64,000 nucleotides of DNA from the NCBI GenBank assembly GCA_022769485.1, contig JALEJU010000020.1, positions 34,321 through 98,320 of the forward strand, in the 5' to 3' direction. The stretch is from Bacillota bacterium. GTDB taxonomy: Bacteria; Bacillota; Clostridia; Peptostreptococcales; Anaerovoracaceae. Both the position numbers and the translations under genes were made by a program. Positions 16,522 to 26,033 of this stretch are shown piece by piece; positions within the stretch are counted from its first letter, which is position 1, and every line of letters begins with the position of its first letter. Under the pieces are notes generated by a model. The model was given only the letters and a program-made list of their open reading frames with translations. It was not told the origin of the DNA and made no database searches.

Positions 16522-17579
16522 CAGAAATAACGATTTCTGCTTCGCGGACGTACAGTGTGCGGATTGGAACGAATTTGCTGGAACAATGCGGAGAAGCGGT
16601 ACGCTCCATTTCGGAGAAAGCACAGAAAGCGGCAATCATAACCGATGATATCGTGCATGAACTTTATGGCCGGCGCGTGGAAGAGTCGCTGCGCCGGGTA
16701 GGCTTTCAGACGTTTTCTTTCGTATTTCCCCACGGTGAGGAGCAGAAAAACCTGGATACCTACGCCGCGGCTCAGAATTTTCTGGCGGAACACCGGGTTT
16801 CCCGGGGCGATATTATCATAGCTCTGGGCGGCGGCGTTTCGGGCGATTTAGCCGGGTTTACAGCGGCTACTTATATGCGAGGAATCCCGTATGTGCAGAT
16901 TCCCACCACGGTGCTGGCGGCGGTGGATTCCTCCGTGGGAGGTAAAACCGCTGTGAATTTGAACCGCGGAAAAAATTTATGCGGCTGTTTTTACCAGCCG
17001 GAGCTGGTGCTCTGCGATTGCAGTACTTTTTCGACACTGCCGCCGGAGGTGTTTCGGGACGGCTGCGCGGAGGTAATCAAATACGGGGTTCTGGGCGGCG
17101 GTGAGTTTTTCGCCGGCCTGGAACAAACGCCGGCAGAAGAACAAATCGAAGGGATGGTTGCCCATTGTGTTTCGATGAAAGGTGATTTGGTCTGCAAAGA
17201 TGAATTTGACCGCGGGTACCGTCAGTTGCTGAATTTGGGTCATACAGTGGGGCATGCAATTGAGGTCTGCAGTGATTTTCAAATTTCTCACGGCAAAGCT
17301 GTGGCTGCGGGAATGGCTATTATGGCCAGATCTGCCCGGAAACAGGGAATATGCGATCCTGAGGTGCCGGAACGCATTGCAGCTTTGCTGAAGAAATATT
17401 CTCTGCCGTGTGAAACCGCGTTTTCCGCAGAAGAATTATATCAGGCCGCCTGCGCTGATAAAAAAATCACCGGGGGAACCGTGTGTATTGTGGTGCCGGA
17501 GGCTATCGGAAAGTGTGTACTTAAGACGATAAAAACGGAAGAGTTATTTGATTGGATTTCTATGGGGCTTTGTGTATGA
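16518..17579 (+). CDS. aroB: 3-dehydroquinate synthase
   Basis: Converts DAHP to 3-dehydroquinate with NAD and a divalent metal. The 353-residue protein carries the NAD-binding GGGVSGDLAGF, then IPTTVLAAVDSSVGGKTAVN, and metal ligands including the Glu in RDGCAEVIKYG and His in LNLGHTVGHAIE and ISHGKAV. The GTG start overlaps the tyrA stop (GTGA) and GGAGG lies close upstream. Length and motifs are standard. Confidence 0.97.
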   Translation: MTEITISASRTYSVRIGTNLLEQCGEAVRSISEKAQKAAIITDDIVHELYGRRVEESLRRVGFQTFSFVFPHGEEQKNLDTYAAAQNFLAEHRVSRGDIIIALGGGVSGDLAGFTAATYMRGIPYVQIPTTVLAAVDSSVGGKTAVNLNRGKNLCGCFYQPELVLCDCSTFSTLPPEVFRDGCAEVIKYGVLGGGEFFAGLEQTPAEEQIEGMVAHCVSMKGDLVCKDEFDRGYRQLLNLGHTVGHAIEVCSDFQISHGKAVAAGMAIMARSARKQGICDPEVPERIAALLKKYSLPCETAFSAEELYQAACADKKITGGTVCIVVPEAIGKCVLKTIKTEELFDWISMGLCV

Positions 17580-18838
17580 TTCAAATTATTTCCAATAAAA
17601 ACTGGCACGGGACGATTCAGGCGAAAGCTTCAAAGTCTCATGCCCACAGGCTGCTGATCTGTGCGGCTCTGGGAAAAGAACCGGTTAGGCTGCGCTGCAG
17701 CGGGTTTTCCGAAGACATTGAGGCGACCATACGCTGTCTGCGGGCAATGGGTGCTGAGATTCTTATCCGCGGAGACGAAATTGCCGTGACGCCGATTAAA
17801 ACGCCGCCGGAGGGTTTGTGCAGCCTTTCCTGCGGAGAGAGCGGTTCTACATTGCGATTCCTGCTTCCCGTGGTCGGGGCGCTGGGACTGTCCGCAGTGT
17901 TTCATCTTGCCGGGCGGCTTCCGGAAAGGCCTTTGAAGCCGCTGGAGGAGCAGCTTGTTTCTCACGGCATGGCGCTGACCCGTCGGGACAGCTATATCCA
18001 TGTTTCCGGGAAGCTGCAGGCGGGAGAATATTTCCTGCCCGGTAATGTGTCTTCTCAATATACGTCGGGGCTGCTGATGGCTTTGCCTCTGCTTCGGGGA
18101 GAAAGCACGCTGGCAATAGACGGGAAACAGGAGTCGGCGGCTTATGTGGATATAACCAGAGACGTGCTGCGCATATGCGGAGTGGAAATAGAAGAAACGG
18201 GCGGTTCATATCACATTTCCGGCAGGCAGAAGTTCTGCCCGCCGGAGAAGATTGCTGCGGAGGGCGATTGGTCCAACGGCGCGTTCTGGCTGTGCGCCGG
18301 GGCGCTGCTGCCGGACGGCCTGTGTGTTGCGGGGCTGAATCCGGATTCCTGCCAGGGCGATAAAGAGATTCTTTCTGTTTTGCGCCGGTTCGGTGCCCGG
18401 GTGGATGTATCGGCGGAGAAGGTTACGGTTCGCACGGGAGTTTTAAAAGGAATTGAGGTAGACGCCTCCGGAATTCCCGACCTGGTTCCCATTATCAGCG
18501 TAGTGGCTGCCGGGGCGCAGGGAGAGAGCCGGATTGTAAACGCGGCTCGGCTGAGGCTGAAAGAGTCGGATCGGCTGAAATCCACTGCGGACATGCTGTG
18601 CCGTCTGGGAGCCGATGTTGTCGAAACGGAGACCGGGCTTGTAATTCGGGGAGGAAAGGCTTTGGCCGGAGGCCGGGTCTCTTCTTGGAGTGATCATCGA
18701 ATCGCCATGGCGGCGGCTGTGGCAAGCTTATTATGTCAAGGTGAAGTAACCATAGAAGGAAGCGAAGCCGTGTCGAAATCGTATCCTGCTTTTTGGGAGG
18801 ATTTGCAGTCACTGACAGGAAAGGAGAACGACGCATGA
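17576..18838 (+). CDS. aroA: 3-phosphoshikimate 1-carboxyvinyltransferase (EPSP synthase), canonical copy
   Basis: Joins shikimate 3-phosphate and phosphoenolpyruvate to form EPSP. All key residues are in place in this 420-residue protein: KASKSHAHR (Lys20, Ser21, Arg25) at the N-terminus, CGESGSTLRF, the shikimate-phosphate-binding NVSSQY, PDLVP with the catalytic Asp, RLKESDRLKS, and SDHRIAM. This matters because a second, altered copy lies at 61117-62373. ATG 17576 overlaps the aroB stop (ATGA); the frame is open for eight codons upstream inside aroB, but that would be unusual. Confidence 0.96.
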   Translation: MIQIISNKNWHGTIQAKASKSHAHRLLICAALGKEPVRLRCSGFSEDIEATIRCLRAMGAEILIRGDEIAVTPIKTPPEGLCSLSCGESGSTLRFLLPVVGALGLSAVFHLAGRLPERPLKPLEEQLVSHGMALTRRDSYIHVSGKLQAGEYFLPGNVSSQYTSGLLMALPLLRGESTLAIDGKQESAAYVDITRDVLRICGVEIEETGGSYHISGRQKFCPPEKIAAEGDWSNGAFWLCAGALLPDGLCVAGLNPDSCQGDKEILSVLRRFGARVDVSAEKVTVRTGVLKGIEVDASGIPDLVPIISVVAAGAQGESRIVNAARLRLKESDRLKSTADMLCRLGADVVETETGLVIRGGKALAGGRVSSWSDHRIAMAAAVASLLCQGEVTIEGSEAVSKSYPAFWEDLQSLTGKENDA

Positions 18839-19905
18839 GCAGTATTTACGGTAAAAATTTGAAAATCTCTCTGTTCGGACAGTCTCATTCCCCGGGCATA
18901 GGCGTTACGGTAGAAGGGCTGCCTCCCGGATTTGCTGTTGATTTTGAAGAATTGAACGATTTTATGTCCCGGCGCAGGCCGGGCGGGAGCCCTTTCGCCA
19001 CTCCACGGCGGGAAGCCGACCACCCGGAGTTTCTTTCCGGTCTGGTTGGAAATGTGATCTGCGGCGCTCCTCTGACCGCTGTTATTCGAAATACAAATAC
19101 TCGTTCCGGAGACTATGAGGCGTTTCGGGATTTGCCCCGACCCGGACATGCTGATTTTACGGCGCAGCTGAAATTCGGAGGCGCACAGGACACGGCAGGC
19201 GGGGGGCATTTTTCGGGACGGCTGACAGCTCCCCTCTGTTTGGCGGGCGGCATTGTAAAACAAGTCCTGCGGCAGAAAGGTATTTTCGTTGCCGCGCATA
19301 TCGCATCTGTGGGAGAGATCGAGGATGACCTCTGGGATCCCTGCAGAGAGATTGAACGTATAGAGAACCGGGAGTTTCCGGTTTTAAATCCTGCGCAGGG
19401 AGAAAAAATGCAGCGCCTGATTTTAGACATGCGGGAGCAGGGCGATTCTGTGGGAGGTACTGTGGAATGCATGATCAGCGGCGTGCCGGGAGGCGTTGGG
19501 GATCCTATCTTCGACGGCATAGAAAGCCGTGTGGCGCAGATTGTTTTCGGAATTCCTGCAGTAAAGGGGCTGGAATTCGGAAGCGGATTCGCCGGTTCCC
19601 GTCTGAGGGGCAGCCAGAACAACGATCCGTATACGGTGGTTGATGGCAATGTGCGCACGGAGACTAACCGAGCCGGCGGCATTCTCGGCGGAATTACAAC
19701 AGGTATGCCGGTTGTGTTTCGGGCAGCGTTTAAACCCACGCCGTCTATTGCGCGCCCCCAGAAAAGCGTAAGGCTATCCGTACTGCGTGAGGATATTTTG
19801 GAAATTCAGGGGCGTCACGATCCCTGCGTTGTAGTGCGGGCGGTGCCCTGTGTGGAAGCGGCTGCGGCTATCGCGATTTACGACGCACTTTTAGATGTCA
19901 GATAG
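18835..19905 (+). CDS. aroC: Chorismate synthase
   Basis: Eliminates phosphate from EPSP to give chorismate, using reduced FMN. The 356-residue protein begins with the usual short lead into GQSHSPGIGV and RRRPGGS (written SRRRPGG), with GHADFTAQLKFG, the GGHFSGRLTAPLCLAGG segment, GDSVGG and the C-terminal RHDPCVVVRAVPV-like region. AAGGAG lies shortly upstream and the ATG overlaps the aroA stop. Twenty-one bases separate it from pheA, where a new ribosome site (AAAGGAGG) appears. Confidence 0.97.
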   Translation: MSSIYGKNLKISLFGQSHSPGIGVTVEGLPPGFAVDFEELNDFMSRRRPGGSPFATPRREADHPEFLSGLVGNVICGAPLTAVIRNTNTRSGDYEAFRDLPRPGHADFTAQLKFGGAQDTAGGGHFSGRLTAPLCLAGGIVKQVLRQKGIFVAAHIASVGEIEDDLWDPCREIERIENREFPVLNPAQGEKMQRLILDMREQGDSVGGTVECMISGVPGGVGDPIFDGIESRVAQIVFGIPAVKGLEFGSGFAGSRLRGSQNNDPYTVVDGNVRTETNRAGGILGGITTGMPVVFRAAFKPTPSIARPQKSVRLSVLREDILEIQGRHDPCVVVRAVPCVEAAAAIAIYDALLDVR

Positions 19906-19926
19906 TGATATAAAGGAGGATTTTTT

Positions 19927-21069
19927 ATGGATTTGGAAAAGATGCGGGAAGAGATTGATGTGATCGATGATCAGCTGGTAGACCTTTTTTCACAGCGGAT
20001 GGCGATTGCCGGGAGAATTGCCGAATACAAGAAGGAAAACGGCCTTCCGGTTCTGGATGCGGATAGAGAGAGAAAGAAGCTGAACAGCATATCGAAAGCC
20101 GCAGGGGAGGAAATGCAGGATTATGCAGCGGTATTGTATTCTCTGCTTTTTGAAATCAGCCGCAGCTATCAGAATAAGGTTTTAGGCATTACAAATGAAC
20201 TGCCGGAAAAAATCGAATGTGCCGTTAGAGATACGGCGCCCCTGTTCCCGGAGCGGGCGGTAGTAGCGTGTCAGGGCGTGGAAGGGGCATACTCCCAGCA
20301 AGCATGCGAAAGGTTGTTCCGTATGCCGGAGGTTATGTATTTCCGCAACTTTGAGAGCGTATTTTCCGCAGTGGAAAGCGGGCTGTGCCGATACGGCGTA
20401 ATTCCTCTTGAAAACAGTACGGCAGGTTCCGTAAATATGATATACGACTTGATGATGGAGCATGATTTTCGCATTGTGCGGTCTACCCGCCTGAAAATCG
20501 ATCACTGTCTTATGGTTCCGGAGGGTGTACAGCTTGAAAATGTGAAAGAAATTTTTTCTCATGAACAGGCTATTTCCCAGTGTTCGGAATTCCTGAAGAG
20601 TCTGGACGGCGTAAAAATTACCTGCTGCGAAAATACGGCGGCAGCTGCGGCACAGGTGGCTGCGGATGGACGCAGAGATGCGGCGGCTTTGTGTTCCCGT
20701 TCCTGTGCCGGATTATACGGGTTGAAAATTTTAAAAGAAGCGGCACAGAATCAAAGCAATAATTACACTCGTTTTATCTGTATTTCAAAAAAACTGGAAA
20801 TTTACCCGGGAGCAGACCGTACCAGCTTGATGATGGTGCTGCCTCACCGTCCCGGTTCCTTGTATAAAGTATTGTCCCGTTTCTATGTGCTTGGCATTAA
20901 CCTGAATAAGCTGGAAAGCCGGCCGATTCCCGAACGGGAATTTGAATTCATGTTTTATTTCGATCTAAATACGCCGGTGTATTCTCCGCAGTTTATTCAG
21001 CTTATGGGCGAATTACAGACTTTAAGCGATGAATTCTCCTATCTGGGCAGTTATTCCGAGGTGATTTAG
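19927..21069 (+). CDS. pheA: Bifunctional chorismate mutase/prephenate dehydratase (P-protein)
   Basis: Turns chorismate into prephenate and then phenylpyruvate. The 380-residue protein has an AroQ-type chorismate mutase helix bundle at residues 1-85 (IDVIDDQLVDLFSQRM, IAEYKK), a prephenate dehydratase domain (VACQGVEGAYS, then ENSTAGSV and the catalytic NYTRFICIS) and a C-terminal ACT domain with PHRPGSLYKVL and the ESRP element that binds phenylalanine in known enzymes. Feedback by Phe is therefore likely. AAAGGAGG precedes the ATG. The fusion resembles the proteobacterial P-protein; in Bacillus the two activities are separate. Confidence 0.95.
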   Translation: MDLEKMREEIDVIDDQLVDLFSQRMAIAGRIAEYKKENGLPVLDADRERKKLNSISKAAGEEMQDYAAVLYSLLFEISRSYQNKVLGITNELPEKIECAVRDTAPLFPERAVVACQGVEGAYSQQACERLFRMPEVMYFRNFESVFSAVESGLCRYGVIPLENSTAGSVNMIYDLMMEHDFRIVRSTRLKIDHCLMVPEGVQLENVKEIFSHEQAISQCSEFLKSLDGVKITCCENTAAAAAQVAADGRRDAAALCSRSCAGLYGLKILKEAAQNQSNNYTRFICISKKLEIYPGADRTSLMMVLPHRPGSLYKVLSRFYVLGINLNKLESRPIPEREFEFMFYFDLNTPVYSPQFIQLMGELQTLSDEFSYLGSYSEVI

Positions 21070-22299
21070 ATGCTTCGGTGCGGATTGCTGGGAGAGAAGC
21101 TGGGGCACAGTTATTCTCCGGCTATTCATGCTCTTTTGGGTGAGTATACTTACAAATTGTATGAAAAGAAAGCCCATGAGCTGCCGGAGTTTCTAACGGC
21201 AGGTGATTTTGACGGCCTGAACGTTACGATTCCATATAAAAAAGCGGTGATCCCTTACTGCGATTCGCTTTCCGAATCGGCGGCGCGGACAGGGGCGGTG
21301 AATACGCTTGTCAGGAGGGCAGACGGCACTCTTTACGGGGATAATACGGATGTGTACGGGTTCTCTTATCTGTTGGAGAGCAGTGGAATTGATGCGACGG
21401 GGAAAAAAGCGCTGGTGCTGGGCTCCGGGGGCGCTTCGGCGGCGGTATGTGCCGCTCTGGGCGATCTGGGGGCGGCTTCCGTGATCGTGATTTCCCGCAA
21501 AGGCGAGAATCATTACGGAAATTTAGACCGGCATGCAGACACGGATTTGATTGTAAATACCACGCCGGTAGGCATGTATCCGGAAAACGGGGCAGCGCCT
21601 TTGGACTTAACTGCCTTTCCCAATTGCAGAGGTGTGCTGGATGTGGTATACAATCCCCTTCGGACTGCGTTGGTTCTTCAGGCGGAAGAGTTGGGAATCC
21701 CCTGTGACGGCGGTCTTCTTATGCTGGCTGCACAGGCAAAGCGCAGCAGTGAACTGTTTACCGGGAAACGTTTAGACGATGGAATAATAGAACGGGTTTA
21801 CAAAAATCTGCTGGAAACTATGGAAAATATCGTTCTGATCGGGATGCCCGGCAGCGGAAAAAGCAGTACGGCCAAGCTGCTGGCGGAGAGAACGGGAAGG
21901 ATGCCGGCGGACAGTGACGAGGAAATCGTTCGGCGCAGTGGCATGAGCATTCCCGAAATTTTCTCGAAATACGGCGAAGAGGAATTCCGAAGAAGGGAAA
22001 GCGCGGTTTTAAAAGATCTGGGAAAGCGAAGCGGTATTATTCTTTCTGCGGGAGGCGGCTGTGTGCTGCGGGAGGAAAACTACGGGTACCTGCGCCAAAA
22101 CGGCCGGATCGTCTGGATTTACCGGGATCTTGACGCATTGGAAACGGAAGGCCGGCCTCTTTCTCTGGGGACAGACCTGAGGGAAATGTTCCGCCGACGC
22201 AGCGCGCTTTATGAACGGTTTGCCGATATCCGTATCGAGAATAACGGTACATTGGAGCAGACGGCGGAAAAAATAGAAGAGAGGCTTGTAATAAGATGA
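21070..22299 (+). CDS. aroEK: Shikimate dehydrogenase-shikimate kinase fusion
   Basis: One 409-residue protein carries two steps of the pathway: reduction of dehydroshikimate and phosphorylation of shikimate. Residues 1 to about 255 are AroE, with the substrate motif SYSPAIH, NVTIPYK, NTDVYGF, the NADP site LGSGGASAAV and NTTPVGMYP. Residues from about 257 are AroK, with Walker A GMPGSGKSSTAK, the D-x-D region DSDEEI, FRRRESA, LSAGGGCVL and the lid arginine in EGRPL. The junction (LETMENIVLIG) shows an internal Met where a separate aroK would begin, but I see no frameshift and no convincing ribosome site. The gene starts right after the pheA stop (TAG then ATG). Confidence 0.93.
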   Translation: MLRCGLLGEKLGHSYSPAIHALLGEYTYKLYEKKAHELPEFLTAGDFDGLNVTIPYKKAVIPYCDSLSESAARTGAVNTLVRRADGTLYGDNTDVYGFSYLLESSGIDATGKKALVLGSGGASAAVCAALGDLGAASVIVISRKGENHYGNLDRHADTDLIVNTTPVGMYPENGAAPLDLTAFPNCRGVLDVVYNPLRTALVLQAEELGIPCDGGLLMLAAQAKRSSELFTGKRLDDGIIERVYKNLLETMENIVLIGMPGSGKSSTAKLLAERTGRMPADSDEEIVRRSGMSIPEIFSKYGEEEFRRRESAVLKDLGKRSGIILSAGGGCVLREENYGYLRQNGRIVWIYRDLDALETEGRPLSLGTDLREMFRRRSALYERFADIRIENNGTLEQTAEKIEERLVIR

Positions 22300-22733
22300 A
22301 ACTATTAGTGATCAACGGACCCAACCTGAATCTTTTAGGACTGCGGGAACCGGAAATTTACGGAAGCCGGGATTATGCTGCGCTGTGCGGATTTATTCAG
22401 GACAAAGCGGCGGAAATCGGTGCGGAGGCGGAGGTCTTTCAGTCCAACCACGAGGGTGCGATTGTGGATAAAATTCAGCGGGCTTATGGCGTTTTCCAAG
22501 GGATCGTCATCAATCCGGCCGCATACACCCATACCAGCATTGCGATTTTAGACGCGCTTAAGGCCGTGGGTATTCCCGCGGTGGAGGTGCATCTCTCCGA
22601 TGTGAGCCTGCGGGAGCCTTTCCGTCAGGTGTCTTACGCGGGTATGGCCTGTATAAAGACGTATATGGGTTTGGGCTTTGAAGGATATGCAAAAGCTATG
22701 GATTATTTAAAGGACTATTTAGCAGCCGAATAA
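22296..22733 (+). CDS. aroQ: Type II 3-dehydroquinate dehydratase
   Basis: Dehydrates 3-dehydroquinate to 3-dehydroshikimate. The 145-residue protein is the small dodecameric type II form: INGPNLNLLGLREPEIYG with the catalytic Tyr, QSNHEG, INPAAYTHTS, and VEVHLSDVSLREPFR with the catalytic His and the lid Arg. It overlaps the aroEK stop by four bases and ends the operon; a strong hairpin follows the stop. With it, all seven steps to chorismate are encoded in this one operon. Confidence 0.97.
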   Translation: MKLLVINGPNLNLLGLREPEIYGSRDYAALCGFIQDKAAEIGAEAEVFQSNHEGAIVDKIQRAYGVFQGIVINPAAYTHTSIAILDALKAVGIPAVEVHLSDVSLREPFRQVSYAGMACIKTYMGLGFEGYAKAMDYLKDYLAAE

Positions 22734-22743
22734 AGGGAATAAA

Positions 22744-22797
22744 GCGCCCCGCTCAGGATTTGAGCGGGGCGCTCCGGTTATGCGGTCGTGCCGGCTT
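22744..22797 (+). terminator. Terminator region after the aromatic operon
   Basis: A perfect 12-bp stem, GCGCCCCGCTCA (22744-22755) with TGAGCGGGGCGC (22761-22772), lacks an immediate T run. A second small CCGG hairpin ends in five T at about 22796-22800. Together they probably terminate the transcript. Confidence 0.7.
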
Positions 22798-22976
22798 TTT
22801 ATAATATGGCCTTCTGCATTCCTGTTTAAGTACGGCTGCGGATGGAACAAAAATGCAAAAATAATATCCTGACTTTAACGCAATCTCGTCTATTTATGCT
22901 ATTATTAAGTGTTAGGGATAGGAAATACCCGGTGCGGTAAAAATAAGAAACAGATTGATTGTCGGAGGGAAACAGG

Positions 22977-24962
22977 ATGGATTTTGGTTTTCTGAAAGCG
23001 GCTGCAGCTACTCCGTTGGTAAAAACGGCCAATCCGGAGTTGAATGCGGCTGAAATAATAAAGTGTATGGAAGAAGCGGATAAAGAAGGCGCGGGCTTGT
23101 TAGTGTTCCCGGAGCTTTGCTTGACGGGCTATACCTGCGGCGACTTGTTTTTCCAGCCGTTTCTGTATGAAAAACAGATGGAGGCGCTGAAACGCATCGT
23201 AAAAGCTTCGAAGAAAAACCGGATGCTGATAGCAGTGGGCTGTTATCTGCGGATTGAAAACAGGATGTACAACTGCGCAGTTATGGTGCAGGACGGAGCT
23301 ATTGTAGGCGCAGTGCCGAAATTGTTTATTCCCGCGGACGGGGAGCATGAAGAGGAACGGTGGTTCGCGCCGGGAACGGAAATCGCCGGCGCAAGGACGG
23401 AAATCAGACTGCTGGATGAAACGGTTCCCTTTGGATTTCTGCTGTTCCGGGACGAGGAAAGGAATATCTGCATCGGCACGGAAGTCTGCCGGGATCTTTG
23501 GGTTCCGGTAAACCAGGGGGCGCAGCTGAGTATGGCGGGAGCCCATATCGTGTGCAATCTTTCCGCCAACCTGGAAATTGCGGGAAAGGCGGCTGTTCGC
23601 AGAGATTTGATAAAACAGGCCAGTGCAAGCTCCCTGTGCGCTTATGTTTACGCCAACGCGGGAGTGGGCGAATCCACGGCGGATGTGGTTTTCAGCGGCC
23701 ATTCTGTAATTGCGGAAAGCGGAGCCGTATTAAAAGAAAGCCCCCGTTTTTTAAGAAGCAGTAATTTGATTTACGCCGATATTGATGTAGAGGCGCTGCG
23801 AAACCGCAGAGCGGTTACCGCGGATTTTGATCACTGCGCGAATTATTACGGGGATAAAGATTTGTACCGTGAGGTTTCTCTGAAAAAATTGCCCCGGGCG
23901 GAAGAAAAGAACTTTACCAGGCATTATTCCAAGCTGCCTTTCCTTCCGGAGAATCCGGAAGAGCGGGCGGAAGCCTGCAGGGATGTGTTTTCCATTCAGA
24001 CCGCGGCGCTGGCCGGACGTTTAGAGAGAGCCCATGCGAAAAAGGCGGTTATCGGTATTTCCGGCGGGTTGGATTCAACGCTGGCTCTTTTGGTAACTGC
24101 AGGAGCTTTCCGGCTGATGGGGAGAAAAACGGAAGATATTGTGGCTTTGACCATGCCCGGATTCGGGACTACCGATCAGACTTACAATAACGCGTTGACC
24201 ATCATGCGCCTTTTGGGAACGGAGGTACGGGAAATTCCCATCGGAGAGGCGGTTTTACAGCACTTTAAAGATATCGGCCACGATCCGGAGGTAAAGGACG
24301 CGGCTTATGAGAATGCCCAGGCGCGGGAACGCACCCAGATTCTTATGGATATTGCCAATAAAGAGGGCGGCATCGTTGTGGGAACCGGGGATTTGTCGGA
24401 AGAAGCGCTGGGATGGTGTACTTACAACGGCGACCATATGTCCATGTATGCGGTCAACGCCGACGTGCCTAAAACCCAGCTGCAGTATATCATCAGATGG
24501 GTTATGGCCCACCGCCTCAGCGGCGAAGAAGCGGATGAAAAATTCAGCAGCGACAACGCTCTGCTGAAGAAGACGCTGCAGGATATTCTGGATACGCCCA
24601 TTTCCCCCGAGCTGCTTCCGCCGGATAAAGACGGGAAAATCGCGCAGAAGACGGAAAATGCGGTGGGACCCTATATTCTGCATGATTTCTTCCTGTTTCA
24701 TACCGTGCGGCATCAGGTTGGTCCCGGAAAATTGCTGTTTCTCGCATCGCAGGCATTTGCCGGGGATTACGAAGAGGAAGAAATACGGAAATGGCTCCGT
24801 CTGTTTTACCGCAGGTTCTTTACACAGCAGTTTAAGCGCAGCTGCAGCCCGGACGGTCCGAAAGTCAATGCGGTGGATTTGTCGCCCAGAGGCGGCTGGC
24901 ATGTTCCCAGCGACGCGGACGGATCGCTGTGGATTTCGGATTTAGATAGGGACGAAAATTAG
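22977..24962 (+). CDS. nadE: Glutamine-hydrolysing NAD(+) synthase
   Basis: Makes NAD from deamido-NAD with glutamine as nitrogen donor. The 661-residue protein joins an N-terminal nitrilase-type glutaminase (PELCLTGYTCGDLF with Glu, VPKLF with Lys, GTEVCRDLW with the nucleophilic Cys) to a C-terminal synthetase with the PP-loop GISGGLDST, then TGDLSEEALGW and a long FTQQFKRS C-terminal region. GGAGGG lies seven bases before ATG 22977; an in-frame start 18 bases earlier is less well placed. A stand-alone gene between the aromatic operon terminator and yhaM. Confidence 0.95.
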   Translation: MDFGFLKAAAATPLVKTANPELNAAEIIKCMEEADKEGAGLLVFPELCLTGYTCGDLFFQPFLYEKQMEALKRIVKASKKNRMLIAVGCYLRIENRMYNCAVMVQDGAIVGAVPKLFIPADGEHEEERWFAPGTEIAGARTEIRLLDETVPFGFLLFRDEERNICIGTEVCRDLWVPVNQGAQLSMAGAHIVCNLSANLEIAGKAAVRRDLIKQASASSLCAYVYANAGVGESTADVVFSGHSVIAESGAVLKESPRFLRSSNLIYADIDVEALRNRRAVTADFDHCANYYGDKDLYREVSLKKLPRAEEKNFTRHYSKLPFLPENPEERAEACRDVFSIQTAALAGRLERAHAKKAVIGISGGLDSTLALLVTAGAFRLMGRKTEDIVALTMPGFGTTDQTYNNALTIMRLLGTEVREIPIGEAVLQHFKDIGHDPEVKDAAYENAQARERTQILMDIANKEGGIVVGTGDLSEEALGWCTYNGDHMSMYAVNADVPKTQLQYIIRWVMAHRLSGEEADEKFSSDNALLKKTLQDILDTPISPELLPPDKDGKIAQKTENAVGPYILHDFFLFHTVRHQVGPGKLLFLASQAFAGDYEEEEIRKWLRLFYRRFFTQQFKRSCSPDGPKVNAVDLSPRGGWHVPSDADGSLWISDLDRDEN

Positions 24963-24984
24963 CCTAAGTTAAAATTGGAAAATA

Positions 24985-25013
24985 TTGACAAATCAAGACC
25001 GGAGGTATATTCT
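24985..25013 (+). promoter_or_regulatory. Promoter of yhaM-cca
   Basis: TTGACA (24985-24990), a 17-base spacer and TATTCT (25008-25013), with start near 25020 and a GGAGGA ribosome site at 25061. The alternative -10 TATATT would give a 15-base spacer. Confidence 0.6.
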
Positions 25014-25070
25014 GACAGAAAGGCAAACCCCGGCCTTGGTTTAAATAAAGGCAGAATTCCGGAGGAAAGA

Positions 25071-26033
25071 ATGAAAGAGCATTATATTTGTTTTTTGCAG
25101 ACCAATGAGGAACTTACGGATTTTTTTATGGTAAAGACCATCGCCATAAAGCTGGGTTCCAATAAAAAACAGTATCTTGACTTACTGCTGTGCGACAACA
25201 GCGGGGAGATTACAGCGAAAAAATGGGATGTTTCCGACGAGGAACTTCCGTCTTTGGAGGCGATTAAAGAAGGAGATTTTATTAAGGCCAAAGCGGTAGT
25301 TACAGAGTGGAACGGGATGCGTCAGCTGAAGATTTTAAAGCTTCGCAGAGCGGTAGAGCAAGACGCTTTGGAACTTTCCGATTACATAAAAGCAGCCCCG
25401 GAAAAGAGCGGGGATATGCTGGCATTTATCAGAAGCGCCGCGGAACGTATGCAGGATGAACAGCTGAAAGCCCTCTGCCTGCGGGTCTTGGACGATAACC
25501 GGGAACGCCTCTTGTACTATCCCGCAGCTATGAAAAATCACCATGCGGAACTGGGCGGGCTGCTGTACCATACCAAGCGCATGGTTATGATGGGTGAGCG
25601 CTGCTGTGAGGTGTACACGAACCTGAACAGGGATCTTTTAATTACCGGCGTCATCATTCACGATATGCAGAAGATTAACGAAATTGATGCGGATGAGATG
25701 GGCATTTCTACGGGATATACTTTTGAAGGACAGCTGCTTGGACATATTGTTCAGGGAATCTGCTCCATCGATCGTTTGGCAGAGGAATTGGGCATGGACA
25801 GAGAGAAAGCGGTTATGCTGGAGCATATGATTTTATCTCACCATTATGAGCCCGAATACGGAAGCCCGAAAAAGCCTCTGTTTCCGGAAGCGGAAGCCCT
25901 GCACTACCTGGATATCGTAGATGCCAGAATGTACGATATGGAGGCGGCTCTGCGGGGAGTACAGCCCGGAGAATTTTCCGACAAAGTCTGGACGCTGGAC
26001 AACCGGAAATTGTATAAGGCGGAAGATCAATGA
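25071..26033 (+). CDS. yhaM: YhaM-type 3'-5' exoribonuclease (OB-fold plus HD domain)
   Basis: The 320-residue protein has an N-terminal OB-type nucleic-acid-binding domain (FFMVKTIAIKLGSN, LLLCDNSGEITAKKWDV) and a C-terminal HD phosphohydrolase domain. That architecture is typical of YhaM, which trims 3' ends of RNA and single-stranded DNA with manganese. HD metal ligands are visible as NHHAELGGLLYHT, VIIHDMQKI (HD, with MQ for the common IG) and LSHHYEPEYGSP. ATG 25071 is four bases after GGAGGAA; 32 further codons are open upstream but overlap the promoter. The stop overlaps the cca start (ATGA). Confidence 0.9.
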   Translation: MKEHYICFLQTNEELTDFFMVKTIAIKLGSNKKQYLDLLLCDNSGEITAKKWDVSDEELPSLEAIKEGDFIKAKAVVTEWNGMRQLKILKLRRAVEQDALELSDYIKAAPEKSGDMLAFIRSAAERMQDEQLKALCLRVLDDNRERLLYYPAAMKNHHAELGGLLYHTKRMVMMGERCCEVYTNLNRDLLITGVIIHDMQKINEIDADEMGISTGYTFEGQLLGHIVQGICSIDRLAEELGMDREKAVMLEHMILSHHYEPEYGSPKKPLFPEAEALHYLDIVDARMYDMEAALRGVQPGEFSDKVWTLDNRKLYKAEDQ

